This document shows, piece after piece, positions 61,975 to 64,000 of a stretch of 64,000 nucleotides of DNA (positions are counted from its first letter, which is position 1; each line of letters opens with the position of its first letter). The position numbers and the translations under genes were made by a program. The notes beneath the pieces were generated by a model. It saw nothing but the letters and a program-made list of their open reading frames with translations. It did no database searches and had not been told where the DNA came from. The DNA is from Flavobacterium sp. LHD-80 (GTDB lineage: Bacteria > Bacteroidota > Bacteroidia > Flavobacteriales > Flavobacteriaceae): contig NZ_JAVFVS010000014.1 of NCBI RefSeq assembly GCF_030929605.1, positions 54,027 to 118,026 on the forward strand, given 5' to 3'.

Positions 61975-63063
61975 TTATTTAAAATAAGAAAAAGTTTCAT
62001 TGTTCTCAATTTTCAAAAGCGTTTCATAAATCAACTGAATCACATTTTCAACATCTTCTTTATGAACCATTTCAACGGTAGTATGCATATAACGCAAAGG
62101 CAAAGAAATCAAAGCCGATGCAACACCACCATTGCTGTATGCAAAGGCATCTGTATCTGTTCCTGTCGCACTTGAAGTAGCATTACGCTGAAACGGAATT
62201 TTGCTTTCTTCGGCTGTATCAACAATTAAATCGCGAAGTTTATTTTGAACTGCCGGCGAATAAGCAATCACAGGACCTTTACCCATTTTAAGATCGCCTT
62301 CAACCTTTTTGTCAATCATTGGCGTGTTTGTATCGTGACAAACATCAGTAATAATTGCAACATTTGGTTTTATAGTGTGCGCAATCATTTCAGCTCCACG
62401 CAAACCAATTTCTTCCTGAACTGAATTTACGACATATAATCCAAATGGAAGTGTTTTTTTATTTTCGTGCAGAAGTCTTGCAACTTCTGCAATCATAAAT
62501 CCACCCATTCTATTGTCTATCGCACGGCAAACAAATTTATTTTCATTTAAAATCATAAATTCATCTGGATAAGTAATAACACATCCCACATGAACGCCAA
62601 GCGCTTCAACTTGCTCTTTAGTTTCACAGCCTAAATCAATAAAGATATTGCTTAATTTTGGTGCTTCTTCCTTGTCGCGCATACGCGTATGAATCGCTGG
62701 CCAGCCAAAAACACCTTTTACAATTCCTTTTTTAGTATGAATATCAACTCTTTTTGAAGGCGCAATTTGATGATCAGAGCCACCATTTCTAATTACGTAT
62801 ATAAGTCCGTCATCAGTTATATAATTTACATACCATGAAATTTCATCCGCATGTCCTTCAATCACTACTTTAAAAGGAGCATCAGGATTAATAACGCCAA
62901 CGGCTGTTCCATAAGTATCAGTTATAAAAGTATCAACATATGGTTTTAAATATTGCATCCAAAGTTTTTGCCCTTCGCTTTCATATCCGGTAGGAGAGGC
63001 GTTATTTAGGTAGCTTTCCAAGAAAGCAATTGAAGTATCTTTTAAGATAGAATTTGAACTCAT
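61975..63063 (-). CDS. M42-family metallopeptidase (aminopeptidase)
   Basis: 362 residues. M42 motifs: VVIEGHADEISWYVNYI (first metal His and Asp), CRAIDNRMGGFM (bridging Asp), NSVQEEIGLRGAEM (catalytic Glu and Glu ligand), ITDVCHDTNTP and a late TTVEMVHKEDV His. The fold forms dodecameric tetrahedral (TET-like) cytosolic aminopeptidases. Divergent from the DUF4294 gene. Confidence 0.85.
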   Translation of the reverse strand: MSSNSILKDTSIAFLESYLNNASPTGYESEGQKLWMQYLKPYVDTFITDTYGTAVGVINPDAPFKVVIEGHADEISWYVNYITDDGLIYVIRNGGSDHQIAPSKRVDIHTKKGIVKGVFGWPAIHTRMRDKEEAPKLSNIFIDLGCETKEQVEALGVHVGCVITYPDEFMILNENKFVCRAIDNRMGGFMIAEVARLLHENKKTLPFGLYVVNSVQEEIGLRGAEMIAHTIKPNVAIITDVCHDTNTPMIDKKVEGDLKMGKGPVIAYSPAVQNKLRDLIVDTAEESKIPFQRNATSSATGTDTDAFAYSNGGVASALISLPLRYMHTTVEMVHKEDVENVIQLIYETLLKIENNETFSYFK

Positions 63064-63144
63064 AAAAATATTTTTTTGCTAAATTATAAATTTGGTATTA
63101 GAGTTGTATATAAATATATAATTTTACATTTAAATTATGACTCG

Positions 63145-63825
63145 ATGAGATTTACCAGTATTCTTTTATTCTTTATATTGATTTCATTTTCAAGCCGTGC
63201 TCAGGTTACCCCAAAAGAGAATCAGCAAATGGGCTATGTACTAACAGAAAAAGATTCTATTTTAGGCGATACTATAGAGTTGCCAGAGATTATTATCACT
63301 AAAGAAAAACTTGATCCCGAAGCACAAAAACAATTTTTGATTCTTCAAAATAGAGTTTACAAAGTTTATCCTTATGCAAAATTAGCTGCAGACAGATTGA
63401 CGGCATTAAATAAAGGAATGGCGCGATTAAATTCAAATCGTGAAAAAAAGAAATACTTTAAAATCGTTGAAGACTATTTAAACAACGAGTTTGAAGACAG
63501 GCTTAAAAAACTTTCGCGTAAACAAGGTCAAATTCTTGTAAAGCTAGTTCATCGCCAAACCGGAATTACAACATATGATTTAATCAAGACTTTAAAAAGC
63601 GGATTCAAAGCTTTTGTTTCAAACACAACGGCCAATTTATTTGATATAAGTTTAAAAACAGAATATAAGCCATATGAAGTCAACGAAGATTATTTAATTG
63701 AAACTATCCTTCAGCGAGCTTTTGAATCAGGACGATTGGTAAACCAGAAAGCAGCAAATCCTGTCAATTATAATGATCTCATGAATAAATGGGAGGAAAA
63801 AGCAAAAGCTCCAGTCGATAAATAG
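63145..63825 (+). CDS. DUF4294 domain-containing exported protein
   Basis: About 226 residues from the ATG at 63145, which yields a signal peptide (MRFTSILLFFILISFSSRAQ). The DUF4294 core has YKVYPYAKLAADRLTALNKG and RKQGQILVKLVHRQTGITTY, then LIKTLKSGFKAFVSNTTANL. This family is restricted to Bacteroidota and its function is unknown. Divergent from the M42 peptidase gene; followed by a terminator. Confidence 0.85.
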   Translation: MRFTSILLFFILISFSSRAQVTPKENQQMGYVLTEKDSILGDTIELPEIIITKEKLDPEAQKQFLILQNRVYKVYPYAKLAADRLTALNKGMARLNSNREKKKYFKIVEDYLNNEFEDRLKKLSRKQGQILVKLVHRQTGITTYDLIKTLKSGFKAFVSNTTANLFDISLKTEYKPYEVNEDYLIETILQRAFESGRLVNQKAANPVNYNDLMNKWEEKAKAPVDK

Positions 63826-63855
63826 ATGTTTACATATTATATACAGCATATAATT

Positions 63856-63887
63856 AAACCCAACAGATTTTAAAGCCTGTTGGGTTT
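63856..63887 (+). terminator. Terminator after the DUF4294 gene
   Basis: An 11-bp perfect stem (AAACCCAACAG at 63856-63866, CTGTTGGGTTT at 63877-63887), then GCTTTTA. Confidence 0.8.
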
Positions 63888-63929
63888 GCTTTTATACATA
63901 TATGTATAGGGTAAGATTTACATTCCAAT

Positions 63930-64000
63930 TTTCCGTAGAGGCGCACAGCAGTGCGTCTCCTGTGTAACGCAGACGCTTCGGAGAATTCAATTCTCCTATA
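63930..64000. repeat. Dispersed repeat running off the window end
   Basis: Contains GTAGAGGCGCACAGCAGTGC and GTCTCC, an imperfect hairpin (GCGCAC/GTGCGT), followed by GACGCTTCGGAG and GAGAATTCAATTCTC. It resembles the Flavobacterium repeat with GTAGAGACGCACTGCAGTGC-type sequence. GC-rich relative to the rest. Confidence 0.6.

Overview
The window comes from an AT-rich genome of the phylum Bacteroidota, almost certainly a Flavobacterium-like species. Evidence: gliding genes gldF and gldG, type IX secretion (T9SS) C-terminal sorting domains, a GLPGLI protein paired with a beta-barrel receptor, an absence of Shine-Dalgarno sequences, and many promoters with the Bacteroidota -7 element TAnnTTTG. 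No rRNA, tRNA, CRISPR array, insertion sequence or phage gene was recognised. Calls rest on reading motifs and on family knowledge, not on database searches.

Layout. 1-7 kb: a C-terminal remnant of a BstXI-like restriction enzyme, an MFS transporter, an exported actin-fold ATPase-like protein, a secreted beta-helix-like protein, a roadblock-like protein and a lipoprotein polysaccharide lyase. 7.2-14.6 kb: two very large T9SS substrates in tandem, a GHL10 glycoside hydrolase and a peptidoglycan amidase, with nearly the same C-terminal domain array. 14.7-18.6 kb: DUF2798 protein, flavohemoglobin, thioredoxin-like protein, TrmH/SpoU methyltransferase and a Tat-type aldo/keto reductase. 18.8-19.6 kb: a lone ilvN-like gene behind two consecutive isoleucine-rich leader peptides, each followed by its own terminator. 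19.7-23.5 kb: an electrophile/quinone detoxification-like set (ring-cleaving dioxygenase; GNAT, hydrolase and cupin operon; haloperoxidase-like hydrolase). Its three promoters carry one shared palindrome at identical spacing. 24.3-28 kb: GLPGLI protein and TonB-receptor-like barrel. 29-37.6 kb: OmpA protein, mnmE, universal stress protein, membrane MutS-like ATPase, amidohydrolase, AraC regulator and DsbA-like protein. 38-46.9 kb: dnaN, gldG, gldF, monooxygenase, SAM hydroxide adenosyltransferase, phoH, small proteins, HAD phosphatase and DUF502 protein. 47-54.2 kb: S9 peptidase, purC, GH26 mannanase, two ankyrin paralogues around an SRPBCC protein, and a DUF2238 protein. 54.3-61.9 kb: a CzcCBA-type metal efflux system with its two-component regulator. 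62-64 kb: M42 peptidase, DUF4294 protein, and a repeat element running off the end.

How the genes work together. Much of the window is Flavobacterium housekeeping broken up by dispersed intergenic repeats. The most interesting parts are regulatory: tandem attenuators in front of one small gene; a three-promoter regulon whose palindrome centre lies 37.5 bp upstream of the last base of the -7 element, the same distance as a different palindrome in front of the flavohemoglobin gene; and two promoters that appear to give leaderless mRNAs. On the protein side, the amidase carries a lysozyme-like domain whose catalytic Glu is Gln.
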